Shown here one piece after another: positions 37,433-52,500 of a DNA stretch of 64,000 nt. Both the position numbers and the translations under genes were made by a program. Source of the stretch: Aphis gossypii (taxonomy: Eukaryota; Arthropoda; Insecta; Hemiptera; Aphididae); NCBI RefSeq assembly GCF_020184175.1, contig NC_065530.1:69913260-69977259 (forward strand), given 5' to 3'. The notes beneath the pieces were generated by a model. That model was not told where the DNA came from and made no database searches. It worked only from the letters and a program-made list of their open reading frames with translations. Position 1 is the first letter of the stretch; each line of letters starts with the position of its first letter.

Positions 37433-39529
37433 CTGAAAATAAAATAAAAAATATATTCGTATACTTAATTAGTTTAATAACTAGTAAATAAAAAAAAATG
37501 ATATGGAATGTTATGTATTATCTAAATTATAAGTAGGTATTTAAATTTACAATATAAAAGATTTTTTCTTCAAACACCGTATTTAAGCTACCTATCAATT
37601 TGCGATTCGGGCGGATTTATTACGTACGATGACGTAGGAACTTTCTACGTACTATAAAATATCGGACTCTGAACTAGCGACTTTTTAGCAACACGATACC
37701 AGAATATTTTTTTTATATTATACACCATACGTTTCAAGAATAAAATAATATCACTATCATTTTAATGAATATGTTTTATGTAGTATGTAAACATTTTATT
37801 GTTCATCCTGAAATAGTCAACAATATTCCTCTATCAACAGATATCTTTCGGTTACCAATACGAAAAATTCCAATCTGATACATAATATTAATCAACCGGT
37901 TACAATAAACATTTGACTCACAAATTATTGATAATAATAATTATTACATTATTGTGGATAGTAAAACCGACTGGACAAGACAAAGCAAACCATAACCAAG
38001 CAACATGTAGTGCGAGTATACCTTTGATGGGTAAGTATATACACATTTTTTCTTGCGTATAGCTGGTCTGTGCCTTTTAAGGTATTTGTCCGTCCAAGAA
38101 CCTATTCTTTAAAATGCATATAGGCACTATAGGTATCTACGTATACTTCTGACGTCTACGTTTATTTACAATATTGTCATTCTTTTTGGACTTTAATACA
38201 CACAATAACATTCAAAAATATAATATTATTAGAATATACATAAAAACGTAATTAATTAAAAATGTTCGATCAGTTCAAGTGAACTTTTTTTTTTTTTAAT
38301 TTACCTATCCATTGGTACTCACGACTGATAGAATGGATCAGTACTAATACAAAATATCCATATGGAAGTCTTTCTATCTTATTTTACTGCAGTTGACTGG
38401 TTTATGATAAATTATGGTATTATGTAGACATGTAATAGTGTAGTAGTAGTAGTGTATACTACGATTTATTCAGAGTAGCATAAGTGACTATAAATTGTAT
38501 ACATAGAGTGAAAAAATATATTACACACGCATATATATATATATATGTTGTTAAAAACTGAGAATGCGTATTGTTTCATTGTGTATTCAACGTATACTCA
38601 TACACTCGATAGTCAGTGGAGCTGATTTACGTGTCATTTCGTACACACTTATAAATACACACATACGTCAAGACTGAAGAGAGCTAAACTTGTAATTCAT
38701 CCACGTACAAGCAAATATGTATAGCTATTTTAAAAGTTTGTTTGGAAATATATGTTTTTTAAATAAAACGAATAAATACATTTTAATATAATATTTTATT
38801 GTTTGACTAGTATCTATGTAATATGTATAATGTATATTTTATTCGTAAAGCAGAGTATTCAAAGTTAACAAAATAGTATGAAAAATATGAATTAAATACA
38901 TTTTTGATGTAACCTAAGCCTTTATTACACCATAATATACTAATAATTAGTAAGTAAAATCAATTAATTTATTAATAAAAGATATTAACTTAATTCTTAA
39001 AATATGTTCAATATTGAAATTTCTGAGGATAAAATAAAATTGATTTTTTAACATAACATGTAGATACAAGACATTATTTTACCATTAAATAACTACTACG
39101 CGTTGTTATTTATTGCGCAATATTAAGATTATAAGTAAGGTTAAAGAGCTCGGTACCACTCGAGTATTGCCATGATGCAGATGCAGATGCAAGCATACAA
39201 TTATAATTAACAAAAAATGTTCTAAAATTTGAAACCAAATAGTTTTAAATTAAATTATTCTGATCGAATAAAATCGAAAGATTTAAAGATTCTAAGTGAA
39301 TACATTGATTTTATCATAAAGTATTTTATTATTTTTTTTATGAGTTATGGGTATCTAATAAATTGTTGATAAAATACTACACGGTGTAGTTTTGGTAGTT
39401 TTAGATATCAAATCGGATTTAGTTTGTACATTAAAGAGGTCAAATTTAAAAACCTTCAGTACCTACTTATTTTTATAATTGGGAAAAATAAACAAAACAT
39501 TTAGGAAAATAGACATTTTTACTCAAATC

Positions 39530-40100
39530 CAATTTTTGACGAAATCGATTTTGTTCTTTTTTTATGTGATTCGAAAACCAATACTTAACTGAAAATACTT
39601 GAAATTTTCCCCAAATATTTATATTATCATATAATTCTATTTACAGTAAAAATTCCAAAATATTTTGACTATTTTAGAGTACTTAATTAGTATGAAATAT
39701 TTTTTTTTATAAATTTCGATTAATAATGATTTACTGGGTTGAAAATTTTGAAAATTTAATATAAAACTCCGCATGAGTTGTTAATTTCTCAATTAAAAAT
39801 TATTGAAAATGTATAGCCAAAATAGTTTTTTATTACAATTTTCATTATAATATCAATTTTTCAAAAATGTTTAGCTTTAGTTATTTATAGACATAAGAAA
39901 ATTTTTTTCTATACATATTGATACAAAATGATTCCCTGTGACAAAACAAAATTTAATATACGGTCCTACAGAAGTTATTCATGTACTTAAATACCAGTAT
40001 AAAAATATTAAAAATATAAAGCCACCATTTTTTTTAAATACATTTGAAGTTGGAACTTTTACGAGATTTTGTAAAAATCTAAACGGTTTTTTAATTTATG
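39530..40100. repeat. degenerate aphid-type interspersed repeat
   Basis: Dense A/T homopolymers with recurring phrases such as CGAAATCGATTTTGTTC, ACTTGAAATTTTC and CAAAATATTTTGACTATTTT, the style of a non-autonomous repeat very abundant in aphid genomes. This is recognition from memory, not an alignment. No ends or target duplications were identified. Confidence 0.45.
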
Positions 40101-41162
40101 GAATATGACGTATAGGATACTTAAAATATCTTAGATAATACAATTTATTATGGTTTCTGGTGCCAACGTAAATCGTTTATACTATCTTGTTTTGGAATTA
40201 AAATTATTACTATACGCAATAATGGCAGTGATATAATAATACAAAGCCATTGTGTCATAAATAATAAGAGAATGATTAATTGTGTTTTACCTTTTAAGGG
40301 AAATCGTGAATATCTATTTTTTTTGTCAAATTACATTTTCTTACACTAATTAATAATATTGTCGATTTGTAATCTTTTCAAATTTACTTAGCATCAATTC
40401 TATATTTCTAACTATAATAATAATAATAATAAAAAATAGGAACACCTATGTACATAATATGCATATATTATAAATTATTATATTATATTTGTTCAATTTA
40501 CGTCACCGGCAATATCATTCACAGCATGCAGTATAGCTATACATTAACCGCAAGGCGACATTTCGTAATAGTCAATATATTCAGCCTACACCGGTTTACA
40601 AAATAGAGAAGAACTCATTACTAATTTTTACACCCACGAGAAAAATAAGACTACAAAAAGATATTTCTGTTTGCTCGTTTTATGGGATATATATAATAAG
40701 TATATTTCGTACATTTATACTTGCATGTTACATGAATATTGCAGTAATACTTCTGCAGATGCTGCTTTATACTTTTATAGGTGTATTATAAAGTGTATAT
40801 TAAAATAGGTACCAGGAAATATTATTATACTATATTGTTAGATATAGGGACTTGTCGCGAAATTTCTTCACGATAATACATTATAATATGTAAATTACAT
40901 ACCTATTTTTGTATTGACACCTTATAATTAGGTAACATCATTTTTTTTTTATATAACCGTTCAAGTTTGTTCAAATCTGTGTGTATAAATCGTAAACAAA
41001 TCTAAAATTATTATTCATTTTTTTACTGTTACGAGATAAATTTTAAATAATCACTATTATGTTAAATAACTGAAATTTGATAACATTCATTTTCAGAACG
41101 TATAAAAATTAAATATAAAAAAAAACGAACGAATAAAATAATATTGTACCTATATTTATTGT

Positions 41163-41226
41163 GTTTCGAACTGTCATTTAGGTTCGATCATTAACGCTGT
41201 TGCCCGTCCCACTCAACTACGCTGCA
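41163..41226 (-). repeat. possible tRNA-derived SINE head
   Basis: On the minus strand, TAGTTGAGTGG (41218-41208) matches an RNA polymerase III A box and GTTCGAAAC (41170-41162) resembles a B box, 37 bases apart. It is a G+C-richer island in A+T-rich DNA. A cloverleaf tRNA fold is not evident, so this would be a SINE head or tRNA relic and not a functional tRNA. Confidence 0.3.
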
Positions 41227-43709
41227 TTATTTTTCTAAAATATTTTAGGTCATACAATTTAAATAACTTAACAAATTCAAATTAATAAATATATTACAAT
41301 AATCATGTTAGAACATGTTAATACTCGCAGAGTATTTTGAGTATATACAAAATATTTTATACTAACTTGTTTACAAAAATATCCACCAAAAAGTAAATTA
41401 AACAATGACTATTATAGTATACAGTTAACTAGACTTGAATAAGGCTAGAAACTAAGTGTGTTATAACTCTTTTAAAAATTCAAAATAATGAGAGTGAACA
41501 AGTATAATATATTATAAGTATGCTTAAATTGAATGTATATATGTATACAACAATTTTTATCGGCAAATTGTTGTATTTAAACAGATAATTATTACTTAGT
41601 TTTCGTTCACATCTATTATAATAACATATTTTCATTAAACCTATATTATAGTCTATAGACTATTTTTTCTAAAAGAGAAGTATAATCTGTAGCATTATAG
41701 TGTAAATTTATGCAATTTAATATTGTATGGTTACCTACCTATTAATTATGAAAGAAAAGAATAATGCAACAATTTAATAACATTAACAATTTCTACAACT
41801 TTACTTATATACTATACTGTATGTACTTTTATATATTATTATTATATGCTTGAGTGTTGTGAGAAAAATCTTATGGACCACAGGTGTCAAAACGTAACAA
41901 TATTATTTACAAAAAAAAAATACCATCGACTTCCGTGAGAGGACTAGAGTAGAAAGTTTCGAGTACGGTCACGATCGTCGTCGCAACCGATTCGGTAGTA
42001 GACTATATATAACTATATACGTCGTATTTATATTTTTCACACTATATTTCGAAACGCGTCGCACATTTAAAATCAACATTCGATCTAATTCAACATTATG
42101 ATTTTATTCACATCGCACAAATGAATAGAATATGATTATAATGATTTTCAAAATACATGAAATGTTTATATCTATACATTTACAGAGGCCAAATTTAAAT
42201 ATTTTTTTAACAAATTCCTAAAAGTTTCGATTTAATTTCAAGTTTTCAAAATAAAACTGTGTGTGTTGGCCAAACTATATTTTTTTTTATTTAATTTTAT
42301 TTATTTTTTGGTTTTATTGTAATTTCCTATTTAGTAATATTTAACATAATTGCAAATTATTATAATGGACATCACGTAATTACTTTTATATAACCTTAAT
42401 ATAACCTTTTATAATATTATTCAAGTTCTATAAATGGCAATAACGAATTATGGTCATATTAAATTTTTTTTTGTATACAAACGAAACAACGATATATTTT
42501 TACGCGTAGGTGACGAATCATGATAATGAATTTACATTAAATAACAACATAGTATTTAAGCCAATACGTGTTGATAGCTTGTTTCGATGATATTAATTAT
42601 TATTTGATTTATGATAGCGATTGGTTAATACCGTCTACAGTGATGGTTTTAACAGCAGTTTACGATTTTGTCAAAGAAACTTCCGTACCGACCAAATCTA
42701 CTAGACAACGTGTTGAACTTTCGACGAAAGGCTAGAATAAATTCATTAAACCAATGTGACATATTTACAAACTATTATACAATATTATAATACATACGTT
42801 ACGCCGTCAGTGACGTGATAGTATTGTCTTTCGGTCGTTTGATAAATGACGAAAAGAAAAAGTCACAATAAGTAGCTCGGTTTTGAATGACGAATACTAA
42901 TCGCGATCGATTGAAATCGATTCCGGCGGCATAATACGTTATTATTAAAATAATATTATTGTTTTTTTTTTCTTTTGATATTGTACTTATAAACACAGTT
43001 GACCCTCGCGGCCCATGGGTGAGTGGTACCCATATGGGTACATAAACGATTGCTATTCACGCGGAGCGTATATAATAGGTTTATACTACACTTATTATAT
43101 ATTATTGTGTATACGAAAACACAAGACTGAAAAGTAAACACGTAGCGCGTATATATAATAATATAATCGATGTCAAGTTCTGCCCGTGACCGACCGGATT
43201 CGTTTCGGATCCAATTCAAAAAACACTCGAGCGCCGCCCACTCGCGAACGAATGTGACAACGCGCCTAATATTTCATATATAGTGTTATGAATGACAATA
43301 TTTTGCACGTGCATTTAATGTTATTAGTGTCGTCGTTCAGTAAGTACACTATTAAACCACGCGGTTATAATAATGCGTGGTGCATACTTATAAATCGTTG
43401 TATATACTCATTAATACTTATAAGTCGGTATAGGTATGGAACAGGAACACTGTGACGCAGGCACTCGGGTATTTGGGCTGTATTTTCTACACACGATTAA
43501 AATCATTATCGTTATTTTCATTTTTTTTTTCGCTGTTGATTTGATGTACGCGCGAAAACGTAAGTATTTAGGTGAGTAGAGCGAGGCGGCCTGAATAATT
43601 CATGAGAGATCGGCGGGCGCCTATTGTTTACCGCTTCGATGATGATTGTATCGCTCGCGAGCGCACGCCCGTCTTATATATATTATATATAATATATATT
43701 TCTATAATA

Positions 43710-43736
43710 TGTGTGTGTGTGTGTGTGTGTGTGTGT
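43710..43736. repeat. (TG)n microsatellite
   Basis: About 13 uninterrupted TG units following an AT-rich alternating tract. Confidence 0.9.
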
Positions 43737-45939
43737 ATGACACGAAATACATGACACGCCTAATTGAGAATTCGCACGTGTTAGCGAAGACAATTTTTAT
43801 TTACTTTTTTACGTCACTTTTGCCGCCGTCCTTCCGACAGACGAAACCTGTGACGTACGCCTTTTATATACGGTTATGATTATTATTGTAAACGAACAAC
43901 GGTGAAACCAAACATTATTGTAATGTATGTATCAAACACGCAGTAAACCGTAGATATATATATTATAATAATAAATTGTATCATGATAAAATAATATGAT
44001 ATTTACACAACAGTATTATAAAGGCGTGTTCGAGTATAATGTCGTCGCAGCATTAAGTACAAAGTGTATAAGCGAGTCTTATTTACTAGATTTTTCATCG
44101 GAGCGATTCTCTGTCTATCTTTCTCTCTCTCCTTCACAATCGTAGTTATGCAACTTTCGCAGGACAGTTGCACGCCACTATGGCCGTTTTACCGTATTCA
44201 CTGCAGCCCGGCTAACTGCCGACCAATGAATAATAATAATATTATACGTTGGATTTAAATAGAAATCAGACCGAAACCCGTCGCCATAATAATGTACCTA
44301 TAATTCATGGAATGAAAAATACCAAATTATAGTACCTATAGTACTTATTACATTTATTTTAACCTACCTATATAGTACACTAGATAATATATAACTACGG
44401 TTTAGGCGGTTTTTTTTACGTACGCATTATGCCGTCATGCGTATTTAACTCCGCAGTGAAATAATTTAATAGCCATATTATAGTCCCATAATGTAGACTC
44501 GTGATGGAAATGCGCAAACTATTACACCTTTTACATTTATTAATCGAGTACTTTATAGTAAAGCAACAAGAACCACTGTATATAATTATTAGAAAATCAT
44601 GTAATATTATAACTATTTATTTTTTTGTTTAATAATAACATATTATGTTTACTTAACAATTAGGTATAATTAGGAATTTTCTTAAAAATGAGTCAAAAAA
44701 TAATCAACGTTTTTTTATTCGAATCACGATTAAAAAATTATATAATAAGCAAAACAGTTAAGTAAATAAACGTTTGAAGTATGTAATTTTATAAATTTGC
44801 TATCTTTGGATATGTTTCCATTTCGTATGACCTCCCTGTAATGTAGGTCGAGCAAAAGTGTTTGTTATTATTTACAGTCGACCGACAGTGTATAAATTAA
44901 ATTTAACCCCGACTAATCATTTTCACTTGTGCATTTATCAAATCAGAACCTGATCTTGATCAGACCAGAGACGTAACAATTTTTCACGTTAGGATTTTAA
45001 ATACGCCTGAAAAGACTATATTATAGATACAAGAGAATCAGTGGGCGACTGATTTTATTATATTATTAAGTCAAAGACGAATCATGATGACGACGATAAA
45101 AAAAAAGTAAAAGAATAGAACCTTAAGATCAAACTGTCTGCATTGTATGCGAACTGTATAATATTTTATAATACACATATCAATACGGATACCATTAGTG
45201 TCATGAGTTAATATAATATGATCATTTGATACATGTACCTACGAGATCATTCGTCACATGTGTGACGACCCTGTCAACACGATTACGGAACATAATACAT
45301 CATTGAGCTTGTACCACCTTTGACATTTCTAACACATCGGGTGTTATAAGCTCTTATATAATGTCTGAAGTGATGTTATAGTCAAAAAACGTTGATTATA
45401 GTGAGTACCTATTCTATTATTAGTTATTACTATTTTACAGTTGTATCACTATAGATAATTAAGGGTTTTTGATTGGTATTTGTTTCGTTTTCATGCCGAA
45501 ATAAATCATTTATAAATTAAATATTTCGCTTAACGGACAGCATTTCTTATAATTCAATCTAAACACAATGATTTCTTCATTTTAATTTTTAAAACATAGA
45601 AAAAGGCACGATCATAAGCTGTATAAATATGGTCGTACTAATTTACTTATTTTAAATATTTAATTTTCAAAACAGATCGAATGCCAACTCGAATTTGTAT
45701 TCGAAATCAAAAATATTTAGTATGCGCCTCCATATTATAGTCACTGTTGTGCAGTTATTATACAAATACTCGCCATAAATGGTGTGTTCTTTATTACAAT
45801 AAAACGTTTCAAAATCTCAGTATGTATAATATACACGTATTTTTAACAATAAAATTTACATTTCTTTTTACATACCTATATACTGGTTTCCACAAACGAA
45901 TCTGAGCGGTTTCGTTTCGTTTTCAAAATGAGCCTACCG

Positions 45940-45942
<3 letters not shown>

Positions 45943-45984
<42 letters not shown>
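45943..45984. repeat. (AC)n microsatellite
   Basis: Twenty-one uninterrupted AC units, followed shortly by an (AT)n tract. It is the longest simple dinucleotide repeat noticed in the window and a likely length polymorphism. Confidence 0.95.
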
Positions 45985-45986
<2 letters not shown>

Positions 45987-48900
45987 ACATATATATATAT
46001 ATATTATGCAACCGCGGAAGGTGACACAAACCTATTTTGTGCGCCGCAAACACTATCCGAAAATATTGCCTCCATTAACTTTATCTGAATATAATAATAA
46101 TAATACACCGACAGTATATTATATTTTATTTATATATGTTTTTCGTATAGAATGCGGTAACGCACGGCGCTGGAATTTAAATATTCAAATATTTTATAAT
46201 AATATAATAAACCACTGCAGGAATAGAAACGAATTCGTCCGCGACAGACGTCATACAGCGTAACTATATGCATAGGTGTGTGTCCGTGTTCGTTTGTGCA
46301 GAGCTCGCGAGTTCCACTCACAGTGACGTGTTACAATACTTCCCTTCGCGATGGTGGACAGTGCGGAAATGACATCGTTGCTAGACCTGACCGATGTGTA
46401 TCGAGTTAGATCACTCATCTGCAGTCGATAGCAATATATTATTATTGTTATATCCTCGTCTGACCGGTCTCCCGCCATAATATTCCACTACACAATATAC
46501 CGAGCATCAGAAATACGAACAATATTATTATCGTGTAATATGTTGCTGAGAAATAAAAAAAGAAAAAGGGAAACGAGAGTTATGTCGCAAACCCGATCAC
46601 GGCGGTACGTATATACATATTATCGGACTGTACATAACAATATAATATTATACACGCGTCATAATAATAATATTGTAGTAATAATACGATCAAATGGTTC
46701 ACCGATGGCTTTGCCGGGTCAAAGCGCCTCAGAGTACTGCAGCTCTGATCGCGTGCTCGGTGTACAATATTCAGCTTCGGTCACGACAGAGTTCTATTCA
46801 TTACGCTTACGCTATCCTGTACCAGCAGCTGTAACCGTTATTATTTTCGTACGATGGTCCACTATAGGACGTTATAATAATATTTTCTACGTATTATATA
46901 TTTTTTCCACGTGATATTTTCCGCATTTTACTTATTATTGCCGTCACCGTATATAATATTATTATAATCGCGTGCCCACGATCGACCGTCATTATTACAA
47001 CACTTGCATGATATTATTATATGAGTACCTATACGGTCATACATGGGCAAATGTAAATTCCGCCGATTCCAAGGCAATAGTACAGAGTTTAGGGTACTAC
47101 ACCTATAATAATAATGGGCTATAACATTTGACCTGCACAAATAGTTCATGTTAACTCCTCCGTCTTCGACGTCACATAGTTTTGTAACATTACGATCCCT
47201 CGCACCGACTTAATCACCAAGAATAATACCAAATTACCTAGTACAGAGTTATTATTAATAATAGTGAGTGACTCTAATATACATCAACAGTCTTATTCCA
47301 AGTCGTTGTAAACTGATCTGTTTTAAAGTAAAAGTCCAAAATAACATCAACTTGTTATTAGAAAAATAGCTGTAATCTCGTATTTATGTACAACTATATC
47401 CAAATTATTTTCTTTTTCATGAATTTATTCTGTATTATTCAATAGATTCTCTATAAACGAAATAATTATACATTTATATCTCTACACAAACTGTTAAACC
47501 CAAACGAACTACGTATAGCAATTTTATTGTGGTACAACTATAAAAATTATTTTACTATTCTATACTATTATTCATTAAAAGCTTCAATGTGCCTTATTAC
47601 TCTAATTCTTTTTTTAAGTGCAGTTTTTACTGTGATTAAATTCCTTATTATACCTAATGATTCCCATATTATTATAAATCAAACATTTTGCCAATGGTAA
47701 ATAAATATCGTATGGCTAATATTTAAAAACACATCGACAGAGTCAATATTTATTTATCCAGGTAACATATTATCAAAAACAACACCTATAATTTACAATA
47801 TGTGTGTCCATTACAATACCATATATTATCGATTTCAGTACCGCACGTGCTACATCGCCGGAAACCGCGAAACGTTATATACACTTTAAATTGGACATTG
47901 CATTAGTTTATTTTTGAATAAAAATAATAACTACTTATAACAAACACAAAACAGTCATACTGTGAAAATCGATTTATAGTATAATATAGGTATCTACTAA
48001 ATATAATAACGTAATGTAGTAGTACATCAACATCTACGTGAGATAAAATAATAATAATAAACATAGTATAGGTGCAAAACCATCATTATATGGTCATTAC
48101 GTGACCAGAAATTGTATGACAAAAAATACTGAATTATATTTTTGATTTACACTACATACTTTTTTGTTTTTAACATATAATAAAAGTATCATATATTTTT
48201 TTGTTTGTAAACAAAAGGATCAAACTATAGATAATTATTTTCTAGAATCAAATTAATAAAGGAATAAAGGAAAAAATTTAAAGTGGTTTTAAGGAATGAA
48301 CAATAAGAAGTTGAAAAACAAGTTTATACTACTTAAAAAATGACGTTTTAAATAAGCTAATAATGATTTAGATAATTAATTATTAACAAATTAACGTTAA
48401 AGTTTTTTATTGTTTTTTATAAATATTATCTAAATACCTAATGAATTAATATATATGTATATAAGTACTATAATGTTTTTGCTATACAAATTAAATAAAA
48501 TTATTTTTTTTTCACATAATCCCAAATAAAGAAAAAAGTGATATGAACTGTTTTATAATATTTGCTTAATCTATATATATATATATATAACTACTTAAAA
48601 GTAGGTATAATAAATTATAAATGATGTAACTTAGGTATGAATCGACTTAATATGTCTTTTATATTTCAAGAATATAAGTATTTTGGACCATAAGTTATTA
48701 ATATATATAATATACTCGTTGAATAGAAAAAATCTAAGGTTAAAGAAAAGAAAATTTAAAATTAATTACTTTAAAAATAAAAGAAGACCTCGAACTTGTA
48801 TTTGTATACATAATTAATTTAGTGGTATAATTAATAAACGTTTTGTAAAAATAATTGAGTGTTATTATTTTATTAAAATTAAACCAGTTGTTATGAATAA

Positions 48901-49509
48901 AATAATAGTGTTGTGACTCAAATATTTAATATTTAAATTCAATTTTACAGTTAATATTAATTGAGATAAAATACAAATTAAAGAAACAGGGTTAAATTGT
49001 AAAATTTCAAATATGATGAAGGTACAATGATACATTTTTATTCTGTGTGAAAATTTACATTGATAATGTCTAATCAATATTATTATATATAATATAATAT
49101 CACAATACATCAAAGTAGAAATTTTAATTCACTATTATTTTATCATGTATATAAATATTATTTAATTAATATAATTGGTCAGTCTGCAGATAAAAGCTAG
49201 AAATATCTTTGTTAAGTCAAAATAATTTTACTTGCGCCCCTTTCAAATCATATAAATATTAAATAATAATATGTTAGTTTAATATTAATCACATAATTTA
49301 AATTTTAAACGAAAGTAGTAGCTAACTGCTTAACATAATATTCATTTATCATAATATAGTTATTCAAATAAAAAATATGCTCAAAGCTTATTTATGAATA
49401 CAGTCACACCCAACAAAATCAGCGGACATGAAATGTCATATAATAAAAAAACTACATTCCCTAAGTTTAAGTCGATCGAGTTTAATGATCCAACCTTGTC
49501 CTCGATCTA

Positions 49510-49590
49510 CGGTACACTGAGACGAACTTAAATTGACTGCTCGTAATGTTTTATTATTATTTTTTAATTTGTTCTTAATTTAGTGTACCG
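49510..49590. other. 9-bp inverted repeat at the edge of a G+C-richer island
   Basis: CGGTACACT (49510-49518) is exactly complementary to AGTGTACCG (49582-49590), 63 bases apart. The segment right of it (to about 49831) is open in one plus-strand frame for about 83 codons without a start codon and follows a splice-acceptor-like TTAATTTAG. Reading frames differ and none is recognised, so it is not called as an exon. Confidence 0.35.
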
Positions 49591-52500
49591 AAGGAGACAC
49601 CTACTGTTCCAGACCGTCGATCACTAGTTGCTTCCAACCGAGACAGCTTTTGTTTACAATGGAGACAGACCACCGTGCAGGACGAAGGTCATCACTTGCG
49701 TAGGCCCTGCCTATGCCTATCATGCCAAAATGAAACACCTTACAGGCGCAACATTTCCAAAACAAAAGATTTGGTTTTTATTGTTTTTAGCTCAACAGAA
49801 GATACAGTCAATCTAATTTACGAGACCAACTGACGTGGGATTGTGGAAATAGTCAGCACAAAACTTTAAAATATCACTGCAGGTACCTACCTATTTAATA
49901 ATAATTTATTACTTTGTTATACTCGACATTTTTTATGTGATAAGCTATAAATTATAATTTCAAAAACCACAGTGATTGGTCAAGTATAATACATACAAGA
50001 AATTTGAACAAATAATTAGATAACCTTATATTATTATAATTGACAAATTCAAACTGGTGACATTACAATATTAATATAAACTATTTAAGTTAAGTATTAT
50101 AATAATAAAATAAAATAATAAAACTCAATAATTAATCATTATCTATCAAATTTCGTATTTCATTTGAGGGTTTTAATCAAAATTAGAACTATAACATGTT
50201 ATTATAGTTTTGATGGGTGAAAATAATCTATTAGCTTATTCTAGAAAAATATAAATCAAGTTGAATATAGTTTAGAAAATTATTTTTATAGCGAAATTAC
50301 TACGTCCGTACCTATACTTCCGTTTCAATGTACATCATGAAGTGTGGACACTATTACTAAACTCCTCAAGGCTTAAATAAATTGATTGCTCATGTGTAAA
50401 ACATGGTTTACTTAGGTATTATTACGAACGTTTGAGGTGAAAGAGATGCTGTAATATAATGTTGTGATCATCAAAACGTAATTTTTTTGGACTGACTCTG
50501 AGTCATTATCTCACATGGTTATGTCACAGAATCATCATAGGACATCAAATGAATGCTTCATAATAATTACGATAAAAACAAACTGCAAAATTGGCTACCT
50601 ATTATAAAAAATAAATTTAGGTACTTATTTTAACGATCGATTAATGTTTTATGAAATGTCAATTTTCAATTATTATAATTTAATAATGCTGCAGATTATT
50701 ATTTTTGTGTTAATAGTGTATAATGAATAATGCTTATCCGATATAATGCTGTCGATACCAAAAATCTATTCTCTCTCCTTATAGTTGAAGAAAAAATTTC
50801 AGACTACAGTATCTATATGCCCCCAAGAGTGATGTCGGAAAAATCTTTTCAGATCAATGACGCAATGTATCAATTATATACATAACGTATCTTTAAAAGT
50901 AAATTAACATTATAATGATGATTATTTGTGAATCAATTGAAATGCATTTGCAATAGAAAAAAATATTTTGATTTTATAATTTTCATGACTTAAAAATATT
51001 ATTAGTCAAAAATACTTCAAACATAATCGATTTCGACCATCTGAAGTTAAATAAATTATGATCCCGATGGTCAAGTTATTTTATCTCAACAATCTAGAAC
51101 TCAAGGCACGTGTTCAGTTATGTAATAATAAATTCCTACAACTTTTTCATTTTTTATTTTTACAATTAAATCTATCAGAAAAGTACCTAGGTATAATACT
51201 ATACTACAAGTAACAATACAATTAATTAATTACAAACTAATCGTATTGAAAATGTTTTTAATTAAACCTCTTATTCATTATTGTATGAGTTATGAGAATG
51301 ATATATAGGTATGCTATACTTTTACAACAATCGAATTAGCTCTATTAAAACGAAATATATATTTATTGATAGGTAGTGTAGTATTGGATTCAATACAAAA
51401 ATCGATGTTTGTAAGATGTACAATAAATAACTATCGATTTTTCCAAAAAAATATTCTAGCTTCCAAGTCACTAGAAAGTTATGATTTTGTATTCATAGTT
51501 CATAACATACGATTTGTCTTGCAATACATCACCTAGTGAGTACATTACAACTGAATAGGTACATCGTCATATCGTTATGTTTTTTTTCTCGCATGACGAT
51601 TTACTTTTATGGCCACATTCTATTGTCATGCATCATGTGAAATAGTGAAAAATATTAAACTATGAAGTATTATAATATTTAATGTCAGCTGTATGAAGAT
51701 TTCTAGTAAGCACAAATAATGGCATGTGTTATCTGAGGTCATTAACTTTGTAAAATAAATATGTTTTACATATTACAGGAAATCGAATAGATTTCTGTAA
51801 ACTACTTACTGATTTGGAGGTATAGATATAATTGATTTTTCTCTACTTAAAATTCAAATTAGTTATTAGTAGGAATATTTAATACTTTAATATGATTAAA
51901 TGTCACAATGTTAAAACCATTTTTTTTAGTTTAACTTAACTTAAAAATTACAAAACATTATAATATATTATATAATTTATAAATATCAATTAAATATTTC
52001 TACATGACTATACATTGTATACATGAATATGTTCTTAGACTAACTTTAATAATATTATAATAGCAATTCCAAATTGTTTATATTTAACATTATCCGTGCT
52101 CTACCTAACCAAAAAAGAAAGATAGTGCCTAGTTGAGTATAATATTTCGCCATACGTACCTACTTCCTATATTTCTTTTGATTTTATTTATTTAATTGTA
52201 TTTTCGAATTAAATTAATAAACATTGCATATAATATCTTGAGTTATATTACACTTATGAATATGAATGTTTAACAAATACACGTTAATTGTGTTAGACAA
52301 AAGTGATACACTATGTACTAACAATAGTAACATCCACTATTTTTTGCAAATATATGTATAAAGAAAAAATCAATAACTCATGTTAATAAATGTATTTATA
52401 ATTTAACTGAATTTTCAAACTGTTCATTTACTTTTGAGACTTGTAATAGTTATAGTTATTAATAACGTATTCAGATGGAATTGTTTTTTTGAAATAAGAA

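Noticed and set aside
39146..39165. GAGCTCGGTACCACTCGAG resembles a cloning-site string
   Set aside because: Only the first 12 bases match a common polylinker and the flanks are ordinary aphid-like sequence.
44064..44258. Signal-peptide-like small Cys-containing frame on the plus strand
   Set aside because: The frame has no ATG before the hydrophobic part (it would start at GTG) and no supporting splice context that I could confirm.
46540..46914. 124-codon plus-strand frame starting with ATG
   Set aside because: It is dominated by Arg/Asn/Ile from A+T-rich repeats, matches no family and has no splice or promoter support.
49584..49831. 83-codon plus-strand frame after an acceptor-like site
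   Set aside because: Two other frames in the same segment look equally plausible and none is recognised; recorded only as a G+C-richer island.
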